64,000 nucleotides of DNA from positions 17,140,001 to 17,204,000 of the forward strand of contig JALDNG010000005.1 of the NCBI GenBank assembly GCA_024349245.1. Reading direction: 5' to 3'. The stretch is from Neodontobutis hainanensis. Taxonomy: Eukaryota > Chordata > Actinopteri > Gobiiformes > Odontobutidae. The position numbers were made by a program, and so were the translations under genes. Positions within the stretch are counted from its first letter, which is position 1; each line of letters opens with the position of its first letter. The notes beneath the pieces are model-generated. The model made no database searches, had not been told where the DNA came from, and saw only the letters and a program-made list of their open reading frames with translations. This document shows positions 11,451 to 24,397 of this stretch, in pieces.

Positions 11451-13430
11451 AAATGACTACTAGTGAATTTTTTCACTAGTTTTTTTAACATAGCATACCT
11501 CAATTGAATGGAAGAGATGGCTTAATAAGGCTGAGTTAAGTCAACACTATGGAGAGATAGTGACTGAAAATGTGCTCTACCACATGGTTGAGCAGACTAT
11601 TAAAGGGATAAAAATATTATGACAATATGACCATTCATCCATACACCAGGTGTCTAGGATTTTTGCAGTGGGGGCAGTATCCCTGCTTTAGCGCCTTACA
11701 AATCAACATACTCCAAATTAAATGAATGAGTAAGCCGGAAAAGTGTAATCAGAACACTGGATAAAACTATAAGTCCATGTAGACATTGTTATATTGTTGC
11801 AAACAGCAGTAGCAGAGTACAAGGAGCTGCTTTATACCACGGCTGAAACAGTCAAACTAAAAACAGAACACACTGCAGCCCAACACAAACTCAATCTCAA
11901 CACAACAACAAGTCTATATGGACACAACGGTAACAGTAGTATACAAGTTGCTAAGTTAGAAACTAAACACAGATAAAATGCAAAGAAATTTTGACAGAAT
12001 AAAACCTGTTGGAGAATGGAAAAAAATATGTTATTACATCCATCAACCAACAGAAGGGTTCTTTTGTTTTATTTTTTTGGTGACAAGATGAAAATTACAG
12101 CACCAAGAGAAAGTCAAAGGCAAAGGCTTCTTTCCTTTTGCAGACTTTTTTGCATCTACTTTTGCGTTTACTTTTATTATGCAACTTTACTTTTACTAAT
12201 ACCATTATCAGGATAGGTTAAAAGAACATTTTGAATTCCAACCATCAGGGGTAAGATGTTTTGTAGGTGTGATTATAGTTGCACTAAGATAACCGTTTAT
12301 GTGATAATCTGTCTTGTGACATGTAACTGCACTGTTAGCATCAGACTCCTGATCTTCAACAAGTGTCACAATGTCAGTCAAATTCATTTTAAATACTTGT
12401 CTGGATATAACAGCATCTACAGTATAACAGATCAAATAGGATGACCAACCTCTGCCAAATAGGATTATTTCAAAATGGAAAAAGTGGAATAGAACAGGTC
12501 TACTTTGGGGCCAACACAAACCCATGCTATGGAATTTGAGAAAAAAAATAATAGAAAGTAATTTGTGTTGTTTTATAATCTGTATAGAAGAACCAGTCCT
12601 TTCTATGAATGTGTAAAGTCAGTCTGGATTTATGTGCATGAACTCAGCTTTCAAACAGATGCTACACAAAAGGTGTAAAAGTCATACAGAGTTCATTACA
12701 CAACACTCACAGCAGTGCCACTCATGATGCAACAATTGCACTGTTCTCAGATAGAGGCACGTTACAGGCACTTTTCTCATGACTGACCAAGAAGAAAACT
12801 TTAAATCTTTTCAGAGCTGGGCATAGCAAATATACCTGCTTTCATATTTTAAACGTCCTTTAGAGCTTGCTGATTTACCATAGCAAAATTTACCTTTGGT
12901 TGTGTGATTTTAAGATCAAAAATCAACAGTTCAATTTTAAAAGGTCCACAGTATAACTTTTTTTGGTTTCCTCAATATTCATTCCTAGACCACTCCAGAA
13001 AGCAGGCAACATAAAAATTTGAACCTTTCCACAGCTCAGACTCTTTCCCAGTTTCTCAGGAAAGGATGTTTTGTTTCTGGCTGCTCTGCCTGAATGAATA
13101 AAATATTGATAGGAGACAACACAAACACCTGACGACCGTGGGGAACAAATGATCTCGGAGTGGAATACCGCAGTCAAACATTTACTGAGCACCTGGGGAG
13201 GAGCAAGGGTTGTAAAACAAATATTACACAATTTCACTCATGATTAGATTTTGAAATGGAATCCGATCAGATAACATAGCTTTGTGCAACTTCAGTAAGT
13301 ATTTCAACAGTACAATAAAACATTCCTCAAGTGTTAAATGGATTGGGTTACTACATTATGATTTAGAACAAAAAATCTGCTCTGAAAAGCAATGGGATGA
13401 TTAAGTAAGTAACAATAGTGAGAGGTGACA
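11451..13430. other. no gene found
   Basis: AT-rich unique-looking DNA. The open frames present (up to about 105 residues) show no known domain, no consistent splice structure and no TE phrase. Confidence 0.45.
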
Positions 13431-13434
13431 GCCA

Positions 13435-13453
13435 ATTTTTTTTTTTTTTTTTT
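13435..13453. repeat. poly(T) tract
   Basis: A run of about 19 T residues. It could be the antisense tail of an old retroposed sequence, but nothing recognisable flanks it. Confidence 0.8.
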
Positions 13454-14039
13454 GCCAATTTATGTCCATATAGACTTGCTTTTGTAAACAACGTAAGCTG
13501 TGTGCATATTTTGGCAAATTAAGTTAAGAACCAAAATACATTTTAAATGGACAAAATGACAGCCACAAAAAAAATCCCAAATTCTGAATAAAAGTGGGGT
13601 GCTTTTGTCAAATGGCAAGCTGGACACCAACTTAGGTGAATGTTAATGTTTGCAACAGTTTAAAACTCAAATTATGATCAGACTAAGGCAATAATTTGGA
13701 TCTCTCTACATTTATGTAAATGTACTGACTGAGGTACAGTGAGCAAACTAAAGACCATAAGACTAGATTAACTGATGAAAATGGAGTGGGAGTGATTGGA
13801 AGCTAAACTTTAGGACACTAACTGGTGCTATATAACGCTATTTCAGTAAATACACAGGACTCAGTACAAAGGGCTTTCTTTACGCTATAAGTATACAGTG
13901 AATATGTATTTTTTAGGGGTTTTAAGCTAACTTTTTTATCTATTCTCTGCCTCTCACCCACACGGTCAGGCTTTCCAGACAGACAGTGAGTTAAAAAATA
14001 AAATAAAATCAATATTCAATGATTTTAGCAGGCCTCTAT

Positions 14040-15060
14040 CGGTGGCCCAGAGCCAATGGCAGAAGTTGATGGGCAGTTCTCCGTATTTAACACAAGAAGA
14101 CGAGGCCCCGCAGTTACATGTAGCACTAACCTTTTGACTGCTGCTTCAATCTACCGTCATCAGCCCATAGACACCCAGAGAGCAGCACGACGGTGATGGA
14201 TGGCACTGGGTGTCATTTGATTTTTTACTTGAACTGGATAATCAAGAACCTACTCCCTCTAATTAACCTCCCCGTCTTCTTCCACCTGGCAGACTTCCAC
14301 CACCACATGGTAAGAAAAAAAATGTACTTTTACACGTGATTTATGTTCCATGTAGACAGTCTTTTCATTAAATAGATTTGCATATGAAATTCTGTTTATG
14401 ATAAATTTTTCTGTTGGGGAAAGAATAAGAAAACATCAGCTCTGTGAGTTTTAAAGTGACACTGCATGTAGCATGGCTATGTCAGTGTTTTGGAACATTC
14501 TTGGAAAGCTCCTGCCATCTCTAGAGGCGATATAATTACTCTTATTAAACACTGTACAGCTGCATTAAGCAGATTTTACTTGCAAAAATATGCCAGCGAA
14601 GCTCTTACACGACTGCTTTGTGTATTATTGCATTGAGGAGGGGGGCTTAATTAATTAAAGAAGCAATCTTGAGGGGACTTTTTTTCCTTCTAATAACAGC
14701 TACCCCACAAGTGTCTCCGAAAAAAAACGCAATAACCCATAAAACTGTTGTGTGAATAATTTAGCAGCCGAATGCATAAATAGTGGATTAGGCTTGATTT
14801 AATTATGTCTGTGTGAAAGCGGAGCCTGCCGTTCAACAAACAAACACAAGGCAACCAGAATGAGGCAGTTCAGCACCCATGTGGCAAGGCCCAGCAGAGG
14901 AGCCAAAAGAGGCTTTGTTGGAGATCAAAACACCAGTTCCAACGTTTAACCGGGGCCAGGTTGAAGAAGCTACAACAGACACCTAGCAGCCTCTTTTCTT
15001 TGTTGCACAGACAATTGGAAATGATTGTCTCTTATTATTTCCATTGGTGAACTGTTGCTT
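14040..15060. other. candidate conserved non-coding block
   Basis: Two sub-blocks (about 14040-14330 and 14640-15060) are less repetitive and more base-balanced than their surroundings. They are rich in TAATTA-type homeodomain core sites (for example TTAATTAATTAAAG at 14649-14662 and TTTAATTATG near 14800) and contain no TE text. That texture is common in vertebrate developmental enhancers within gene deserts. There is no open frame of note. A tiny exon ending ACATGGTAAG near 14305-14314 cannot be excluded. Conservation itself cannot be seen from one sequence. Confidence 0.25.
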
Positions 15061-15522
15061 TGTTTGCTCTAAAGCTCTATCCAGTGTATTGATTTGTATA
15101 ATCACGTGTTTTCTTTTATTTATGATTCCACAAGCCAGTACATACAGTAACATATCTCATAGAATCACAATGGTTCTATGGTGAAGATAAAATGACGTGT
15201 CTTATAAGGACTATTTAGGACGCCTGACATCCCGAATTAACACACTGAACTTTGTAGCTTTAATTCCAACATTGTATCTGGTTATTAAAAAGACAAGCTA
15301 AATACTGCAGTGGTATGGAGTCTAAATGCTAAATATATACATATAATTCTATCTTTTAAAACAAAGCTAGAAATGTAGCTTTCTTTGATGCAGTTCATTC
15401 ATGCTGGATTTTACATTTAGAGAGCTGTTCATAAACTAGAAATAATCTACTGTTTATTGTTTATTGCAGAAGTCTTCACAGTGCAAACATTGCTTCAACA
15501 GAAAGGCTTATTAGAATAGAGG

Positions 15523-15859
15523 TATGGAAGAAATATCCTATCTTTATTCGAGAACATGTTACTATTGTTTAAGAGCTGCGAATTGTTTTTGCTCACACTC
15601 TAATCTTTGTGAAACTGACCAATCAAATGCCAGCTCTGATGCTGACCAATCAGACTGCACTGGCTCCTTGCAGGTGCGTTTCGAAACGTGAAAGCATAAC
15701 TGAAAGCAAGGATGTAATTCTTAATGTGAGCACACAGTTTCAAGTGAGAGCAGAGTAAATCGGAGTGCAAACACAGTTCTGTGTGAGAGTGAGTGATATC
15801 AGAAAAAAGGCTCTTAAACTGAAGTGGCTCTCAAATAAAGATAGGATATTCCTTCCATA
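15523..15859. mobile_element. MITE with long inverted ends
   Basis: The left arm 15523-15554 (TATGGAAGAAATATCCTATC...) and the right arm 15828-15859 (...GATAGGATATTCCTTCCATA) are inverted copies over 32 bases with only a few mismatches. A second matching block lies further in: TTTAAGAGC at left about 15568 and GCTCTTAAA at right about 15810. The full inverted repeat therefore spans roughly 60 bases per side of a 337-bp element. The outermost bases are TA on both sides, which would fit a TA target duplication of the Tc1/mariner type, though two bases prove little. It has no coding capacity. Confidence 0.82.
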
Positions 15860-18800
15860 ATGAGGCTGTTTACATTACAATGTTTCTCTAAAACAGCAAA
15901 CCTCTGTTTGGATCTTGGTTTAGTCAAAAACAATATTTCAAATAAAAAAAAAAATTCGTGAGATTTGTGAGTTCACTAACCCACAAGAATCCATCTTGTT
16001 CTGCTCCAAGTAAAATGCATTTGTTAGCGTTTTCCCAGCTAATGACTCATGAGCCTCGTAATCCACTCCACCTTTTCCCTCACTCCTTCCCCTCATCACT
16101 GCCATCTGACCACACACCTGCAGCTTATTGCTATCAGTTCAGTATTTGAAAGCCTCAGTCCACTTGCTTGAATATTCTTGTTAATTCTGATACATTATTC
16201 AAATAAATCTACCTTTCCTGCTTTGTGCGTTTGAGTCCTGGACCTCACCTCACAAATGCAATACAAATGCAATATTTCAAAAGTTACTTGAGAACATTTA
16301 TTTTTGTGAATAGCTAGTCTAGTCAGCTTTAGTGTTTCACACCACGGTAAATTGGCTTGGCATATTACATAATTTCATACGAACATCCTGCTTTTAGAAA
16401 TTTGCTATTTGGAGTTTTGGTGAAATCATGTGTTCAACCTTAGATCCATCCTGAAACAGCCATTTTACCTCTAAGATAACAGTACAAGTATTTCAACAAA
16501 GCCTTTAGTTAAATTCTATAACTATATAGTAGTTTTGTCAGGCTTGGTGTGACTTTGCAATGTTTTGCCAACAGCTGAACTGATCTCTGCCACATTTTTT
16601 TCTGTAGTCACATTTTGTTATAGCAACTTCCAAATGTAACCAGAAAATCATTCATCTGTCATAAAAGGTAACAGTCTGAAATTATGCAAGTATAGGTGAG
16701 TATTTTCTGTTTATTTTCAGACTAGGGCAATACAAATTAGACTATCACTATGATCTATTCAATGCATGGGAATCAATGAAGGTCGGAAAATAATTCATAA
16801 AAACGTATATGGTGTGAAAATCTATGACTGTAATAGAATTGGATGTGCTTGTACATTTCCAACATTCTTTATCTGCCTACGAATGCAGTCAGCACAATGG
16901 CCTTTATTGATTTGCTATAAGCACATTAGAATTGGCATATGAATAACTGCATTACCATAGAAATAAGTCTGCATATATAGAGGAATATAGGCACCACATT
17001 AACATCTTTATGAGCCATCCAGATATGAGCCTAAAAGTGATTACGCAATCTCATTCACAGCTACAATCGTGACCTGATCAGGCTGGAGTTCATTTGCGAG
17101 ATGCAGAGGCGTGAATGAGAGCAGATGTAGCCGACCGATCATGGATACGGCTGAAAAATTTGGCTTGATTGCAGTTATTTCAGCAGCCAGTGGAAACCAA
17201 TATGAGGAGCCAAGCATGTGCTCCATCTAGACGGACTAAATGGCTGATTGAGTTTGGGTGTGAAGAATAGGCCTTGGCAAACGAGAGAAGGAACTCCCCC
17301 TTTTATCCACTGCCATCCACTTCCATTACGGCACACCTTTGAAAGTAGCGGCGCATAATCTCAAATGAAACCTGATCAGAGAGAAAATTGCCACTATTCA
17401 CTGACAACGTTATTCAAAACTTCCAGCCATGTCCACGCCAAGAACACAATGCACCCAGAGATGTAAAAGTTTGACGGTTTGATTTATGCTAATGCAACTT
17501 CCCTGCTTTTGTTGTCCTTCTATTCAACTTCACCATAAAGCAAGCCCGCTAGCATCTTTTTGGAAAGCATTTTCTATTTGCAAATGTTACATTAAATGAA
17601 TTCCTTGTGTTGGGAGACGTCAGCCGCATAGTTTCTTTTTGCTGCAGCCAGCGTTTGCGAGCTGGTTAAAGGGCTATATAGGTGTCATACATCTTAGCCT
17701 ATTTGAATGTGCACTGCCCTCTGTGTTTCCTTCCACCAGAGATATGAAATATTGACTGTTCTCAAGTGAGCCCATAGTTCACCCCCCCAGCGTCTGTGCT
17801 ATCAAAGTGCTGGCGCAGCAAAGAGGAGAAAGGAAGCAGAACAGGAAGAGTGAAGAAGCAGGCAAAGGGCAATTTAGCAGGAAAGAGAAGCCGGCATGGG
17901 AAAGACAATATGGGAAATGAGAAGATAAAGCCAATTATGCCTAAACAAAACAACTGTAGGGGTCTTTCCAATCAATAAGACCATATGAAAGAACAACAAT
18001 CCAGTTCTCAATGTGAATAATTTCTCTCAATTATCCAAAAATGTATGGCTACAGTACATGTCAAGTATGTCCATTGACACAATGGCCAGGTAAAAACTCT
18101 CCTAAAATCTACCAGAATTCAGAGAATTACATCAGTTTTTATAAAAGAATTCTGAGGGAGGACCCCCAGCCACTGACAAAACCATTGTCATGCCCCCCCA
18201 TCTGAAAATTGCTGTATGAGTCAGAAAAAAAATAATTGAAGTCAAAGGAGAGCAGGAAACTATTTGTTTGCAGCACTGGAGGTGATCTTTTGCTTTTACA
18301 TTTAATTTTGTTTTGCTTTTTGGTTTAATTCCTTTTTTGGGGCATAAATGAAATTGAATCAACTGGTTGCACATAGTTGCTGCTAACCCTCAAACAAAAA
18401 GCTTAGATCATGAATATCTAGCCCATAGAGGATTCCTTAACTGTATTACCTGCCTGTAGTATAAAAATGGAAAATAAATGGATCAATATCTGACCATTTC
18501 AAAAGTTACAGGTACCCAAAATTATTTTAGTCTTGGGATTTTCTTTTTTACTGTTAGAGTGGAATTGGCAAAATGACACAGGGGTCAGTACAGCATTCAT
18601 ATCTTACAATACATGTGTGGTTGTAACTCACATGACATTTTTCTGCCTCCATTCCTCATCTTGAAAAATAGTGATGGGAAAATTGCCTCATTTTTTTTAT
18701 AAATGTCAGGAAATGGCATTACTTCGTCCATCAGTAATAAAATGACTGAATAAAACACATAATATTCTGAGAAATAAAACACGTATTTTAGAGAATGCCC

Positions 18801-19861
18801 AAAAGGAAGAAAGGTGTGCTTTGTGTAAGAGGAAAGTACTCCTCAGCAATTTAACTGCGAGTGTGGAGCTTTGAGGCTCTGAGGGTGGCACCAGACAGCT
18901 GATTGTGCAGTAAGTGATAATTATAAACCCCAGTCTGCGGTCGACCGCTGAGTGACAAATAGTCTTCTTGCAGTACATTTGTCTATCTTACCATCTCCAT
19001 CGCAGCAGTGATGACGCTGTGGCTCTACTCTGTGACCACACTCGACCTGTCATTAAGATCTTCCATATGCAGTAAATTCTGCAGCACAGACAAAGGCAGT
19101 TAGCCACAGAGCTACTTCAAAAATAAAAGGGGCTTAGGTGAAACCCCTGTGGCATACCCACAATGATGATAGGATATAACACATTAAAACTTAAAGAAGT
19201 TGGCATAGTTGGCAAGGAGTCTTCCTCGGAAGAGAATTAGTTAGAAAAGTAGAGTTGGCAAAAGTTTTTAGAATTTTCCTGGCAGCGCAGAGACTATGAA
19301 TTAGAGTTGTCTGTCAAAAAAGCTGTATTGTTGATGCTATTCCAAAAGTAGGGACTTTATTCAATAAAATGAAATGATCAACCGGCGCAGTTAATTGGAT
19401 GCTGTAGAGAAGCATGATTTCTCAGCTAACACTGATGTGATTTGGAGGAAAGTGATGCTGAAACAAAGTTGAATCTTGTCACTGACAGAGGTGTACTGCT
19501 TTTTGCAGTTAATACAGAAAAATATGTTTTACATAATTAACTGAGCATGTAATTAAAAGGAAGACCAATGAATGCTACTTGAAGGACATCTTCCTTAAAT
19601 AGATTGTACTTGATTTATTTATTTTTCTGGTTTAAACCCCAAATAGTTTATTGTAAAAGCAATCCTTAGTGAAAATAAACAGACTTTATGATATTTATTA
19701 GAGGAGATTTTATAATTTGGCCAATCAGATGCAAGTAAACAGTATGCTCAAAAAAGGAGCGCTCCCATAGGTCTACACTGGCTTGTATTATGATATTCCA
19801 GGAAGTGTAACAGCTAATAATAAAGTGTATTTTGAGCTTTGTCTTTTAAAATAAAAAAGCT

Positions 19862-19886
19862 AAAATAAATAAATAAATAAATATGA
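19862..19886. repeat. (AAAT)n microsatellite
   Basis: About six AAAT units in a row. It resembles the A-rich tail of a retroposon, but no body is recognisable next to it. Confidence 0.85.
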
Positions 19887-19990
19887 ACAGAGAAAAAGGA
19901 GGCAACTTAAAACACGGATAAATAATGTTAATTCAATCAAGTGATGAGATGATGGTGGATGAAGCGTGGCAATTATTGGATGATTTGAAG

Positions 19991-20029
19991 GGTGTGTGTG
20001 GGGGTGGGTGGGGGGGGGTGGGGGGGTGA
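19991..20029 (+). repeat. G-rich tract
   Basis: Short GTGTGTG run leading into several G-runs of three to nine residues separated by single T or TG. Four or more G-runs this close satisfy the usual pattern for a G-quadruplex on the plus strand. Function is unknown. Confidence 0.8.
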
Positions 20030-20159
20030 TGAATGAAACTGAAGTGCATTAGTGCTTTTGGAAAAATTGTGTGGTTGAAGAGTGGTTAAGTTAGCTAAGG
20101 AGTGTTTGAGGCGTAGTCAAGGTGTGGCCTTGCCTCCCAAAACTAAGTTAACACATTAC

Positions 20160-20740
20160 CTTTGCATGTTGTCAAAAACTCCATCTCCTTAAACTCTCTT
20201 CTTTCAGCTCATACACACCCGTGCAGGGGCGGAAACAAAATATATCAATGTGTTTTTTTCACTGTTGGTGTTTTTTGTGGTGCATCTGCTCACACTTTAA
20301 TCTGGAAACCATCATTCAAAACATGTTTTTTATTTATGAATATGATCTGTGATTATGAGCTCTATTTAGCTATTTCTGGCAGAAGCTACTTTTCACTCAC
20401 CCACAAGAAAGAGACTGAAGCGCTTAGACAACACAGAGACCTAAAACTGCAGTGAGAGCTTTTACCTTTCACTTAATTCTTCATGTAGCACAGACCTTTT
20501 AATGTGGGCTTCAATTTTAACCGGTCTCATGGGCTGCAGCTGACCGTGTCTCAGACGCACATGAGGCACCGGCACATTGTGGCACACCGAGGCTGTGACA
20601 GGGCTGCTGTACTTGCAGCCCGCTGTCCTAACGATATATCTGCAGTAAATATTCATTTTTTGCAAGCGCCTTTGCCCATGGAGCCCAGCTGGGCTCAGCC
20701 CGAAGTTGCGACGTGGGCTTGACCTTGACGACCTCATCCT
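20160..20740 (-). repeat. unnamed repeat family X, copy 1
   Basis: Read on the minus strand this matches 36500-36960 (and the duplicate at 47477-47937) in the same order. Shared text includes GCAGCCCATGAGACC, CATTAAAAGGTCT, GCTACATGAAG, then ATAGAGCTCATAA and CAGATTAAA. Copies are clearly diverged, so this is an old dispersed repeat. A part also resembles the centre of the inverted-repeat element at 22222-23529. No catalytic domain is visible in any frame. It is probably a non-autonomous transposon, with ends not resolved here. Confidence 0.6.
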
Positions 20741-21479
20741 TTGACAAAGAGACTAGCTGACATGATCATATCAGCTTGTGAATATCGATTGATGTTATGA
20801 AATTTTCTTAATATGTTGCCAGGTTCATTTATTAAAACATGTTTTCCTAACCTTAGGCCTCTTTTCCATGTGCAGCTGGAACCTTTGATTGATTTTTTTG
20901 ATTTTGTAAAAAGTCAGTCACACTGTGCTATCTATGTAACAGCATGTGTGGAAGCTAATGGTCCTGTACCATAAGCTACTGGCTGCAAAGATCAAAAGTG
21001 TTTTCAGACAGGTGGATAGAGCCCAATACTCCACTGACACTTCTTTCTTTGGCCCTTTAAATAAGCATGACTGAACAGGCAGATTCCCCTTGTGACACAT
21101 AATAGTGGCTGGTGGTGCAAATAAACAAATGGTGCAAAATGGCTCTTACACAGTGATTTGTACTGGCTAAAACTCATATCTATTTCATGTCACACTGAGA
21201 TTACAGATGTCCAGCGTGTCGCAAGGTTTGAGTCAACCACAGTCAACAACAGCAGTGTCAGTGACCATCAATGTGCGTAACATCCATGTGCAAAAAGAGA
21301 AATAGCATCCGGTGTCATCTTTTTATTGTTCTCTTCTCTCGTGCACCTCCTTCCTTTCCTTTCCCTGTATGTAAGTTACAGGAGATGAATATGCTCAAAG
21401 TCCAACAGCTCGTCACCCTCAGGAAAGCCCCACATTGTCTTACATTCACTTCTTTAATTCCTCATCCCCCAGCATGATG

Positions 21480-22100
21480 AGGTATGGGTCTGACACAAGT
21501 TAAAAGAACAATAAAACACAGATAAAACTATAATAGATAAAAATACAACATAAAATAATAAAAGCCCAAACACTTGAGGTAAGTTATTTATTTGTAGGCT
21601 GTGGGCAGGGTTCTCTTTGATTGCCCAAAATCTTTGTTCACCTGCATTTTTGGTCATACAACTGTGAGATCTGGTTCTTTTCATCCTGGTTTACTGTCTT
21701 TTGGGCTTGTTTCCGGACCTTGATTGCCTGCTTGTTTGTTGTTCTTATGACTCCAACTTTTGCTCATTTAGAAGAAGAAGAAGAAGAAGAAGTTTCATTT
21801 ATATAGCGCCTTTCCGTAGCTCAAGGTCGCTTTACATTTCACAAATACAGTACATACAAACACTTACATATACATCTATATATACACATCACATAATACA
21901 TATAGTTGAGATTATCCGAAATGCTTGTTAAATAGATATGTTTTTAACTGTGACTTAAATGTACCCACAGATGCGATGTTTCGCAGTGTAATTATTCCAT
22001 AATTGAGGAGCGTTTATACTAAAGGACCTTCCACCAACAGTGGACAGACGAAGTGGAGGTGAGAACATTTATTTGATGATCTCAAGGAACAATACCCAAA
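21480..22100. repeat. (GAA)n and dispersed repeat
   Basis: An (AAG)n run at 21772-21792 leads into TTTATATAGCGCCTTTCC and AGGTCGCTTTACATTTCAC (21797-21842). This tail-like text is found in many fish interspersed repeats and recurs in related form at 37596. Sequence on to about 22080 (AATTATTCCATAATTGAGGA, AAAGGACCTTCC) also has the wording of a common fish repeat. The family cannot be named from sequence alone. Confidence 0.45.
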
Positions 22101-22221
22101 AGGCAATGGATTGTAACAAAGTTTAAGAAAACCTTTGTGGTAGACTAAATAAACCTTGACTATACAGACTAAACCTTGTTTTGATGAACACATGAATCTG
22201 GCTCATCAAATACTCCACTAT

Positions 22222-23529
22222 GGGCCTGATTTACTATGAGGAAAAATAGCACATACTAATTTGCGGCTGCATTATCAAAAATTGCGTCAGAGATGGGAGT
22301 GTTGCATGGCAATAAAGAGAGGAGCAAACGCTTGCCTCGGCAGACAATAAGTTTGTATTAATATGTTCTTCAGTCAGGACCGGAGTGGAACTGATTCTCA
22401 GCCTGGGAATTTTATGTCTCAGACCAGCCCTTATTGAATCTTTCACTGAATAAAATTTCATGCATAAAATAACAAAAGGTAAGACACCTATATAGAAATA
22501 CATAAAATAATGTTTTTCTATAGATATTGTAGTTATAGATACATCTTAGTTAAGGGCCTTTGTTAACCCTTAGTTAAGTCAGTGGCTCCTCTCTGAGGCC
22601 AGGGCTTAGATATACATTATAAAAGTTAAAAAGATCTGTAATTAGTGCAGCTGTGTGCGCTGCTTCTGCTCCTCAAAAGCGTTATCACAGTCTGAACCAG
22701 GTTTACACGTCACTAAATTAAAAGAAGGTGCATAGACTACTCTGCAAAAGGAAGAAAAACACCTGTACACGCTTCATTCTGAACTTTCATGTTCAGCAGC
22801 TGCAAGAGAACTCAGCTGACTGCAGCTCAAACGCCCTCTAAAGACTGGAGTGGCACCGACACCTGTGGTTACACACGGGCTGTAGACGCAGACACCTGCA
22901 GCTCACAGCCCTCTGTCCTCCGCTGGAGACGGCGTGGGATGTCTGCACTAAATGTTTCCAGCGCACGGGCCACAGATACGTGTGTGGCGTCAGAGTTTGA
23001 TCAGTTTTGCTACTGTTTTACGCCGTAGCAAATTGTGAGAGCGCACGAGGAAAGAACTCTTAGATTGAAAATAATTAACTGTCTCCCCATTAGCCACGTC
23101 GGCCCTGGTTTGTATAATATGTTTTTCAGTCATTTGCAACATATCTTTACGCTTGTGCAATACTGGTTCTCTGCGTATTCTTTGGTTTCTGTTCTTCTCC
23201 TGCAAATAAGCACAGCTTCCATCTTCCCAAAAAGGTTTTGCACGTCCTTTTTGAACGTTGTAAATTTATACACAATTTTTGCACCCGCAGTCAAGGTCAG
23301 CCTTGTTAAATAACATTGGTAATAACAGATTTGTATATTCCCAGACTAGTATTTTGCGCGTGTCGCAAACACACCCGAATTTCCGTATTCATTAGACAAA
23401 AGGTGAAAAAAACCTAAGGCACAATTCTGTGTCACTAATCTCATGTGCACAGGGATAACAAATCCCTTTGCTCCATTTTTTGCGCCTTATTTATTTAGCA
23501 CATGTGCAAGCCTTTTATAAATCAGGCCC
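22222..23529. mobile_element. non-autonomous TIR element (family X)
   Basis: The ends are inverted copies: GGGCCTGATTTACTA on the left and TATAAATCAGGCCC on the right, about 1.3 kb apart. The flanks (CTAT before, TAAG after) do not give a clear target duplication; a degenerate TA or TWA is possible. The interior 22800-23040 matches the reverse complement of 36424-36666: translations share ATD-CV-S-F and CCFTP-Q-VRA. The left part 22440-22500 matches the reverse of 40300-40360, sharing FIG..PFVILC.K. The open frames have no transposase motif. The superfamily is undetermined. Confidence 0.65.
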
Positions 23530-24397
23530 TAAGAAACTTTAAGTGAGAACATATCTCCCCAGAAGCCATTACATCAAACTAAATTTACAACGTACCTCAA
23601 ATATAAAGCTATTTATGAAGAGGTAACCGTCCTATTTGAGTTTGCAGCAGTATTTTCTCCTCTACTCAGGAAAAATTGCATGATGTCACAAATCCTAAAT
23701 TTAACCAACCGCTGACATCAGATTTGTTTTCCTGGATTTTTGTAGACATCATAATATACTTTTTGCTCATCTAAGTTACCAGAATATAATCTCTTGAAAA
23801 AAGAGACTCATCCTTGCAAATGCAACTTTACAAGATCAAGAAAAACACTGTAAACAAAGTTGAAAACTATCTGAGTTGCGTTCAAGTGCATTACAAGTGC
23901 TGCATTCCTGCCACTGCTTTGTTTCTCAGTCACACTCTGCTGTCAACCTTGGGAAAGAGCTCTGTATAAACAGTGACAGAAACAGTGCCAGGCTCTGTTG
24001 GGGGAGCCTTATTTTAAAATGCGCCCTGTGACACCATATGTCATCATGGAGTTTAGTGACAGAATAGTCTGGCTGCTATTTCCCCTTCAACAGTAAAACA
24101 AACTGCAATTTAAAAAGTCTATATTGAGTTTTAGTGAGTGCCCTATTCTCCAAAGTCACATTGAACAAATAACCTTAATGCAGCAACATGGCTCATAATC
24201 TGGGAGTGTAACAGACGGAAATCAATAGCTATTTACTGTATAAATGTACTTTATTTACTGTTGAGGCAAAGCAGCGTGTACACACGGCTAAATGCAACTA
24301 TGTCTTTCATAAATTTCAACAACAAAGAACAGATTATTACCGACTAGAGTTGCAGAGAAAGAATACCACAAGGACAGTGGCAACACATTTTGACTTA
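23530..24397. other. no gene found
   Basis: AT-rich unique-looking sequence between the TIR element and the LTR-like block. No gene, RNA gene or TE phrase recognised. Confidence 0.45.

Larger units (their letters stand above)
15860..20150. other. gene-poor DNA, possible CNEs
   Basis: No recognisable gene or TE. About 16860-17700 has the even, TE-free texture of possible conserved non-coding DNA. It includes ATTTGCATA-like and TAAT-rich stretches and a pyrimidine-rich patch near 17270-17340. Frames of 60-90 residues at 17762, 18132 and 18706 show no domain. Confidence 0.3.
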
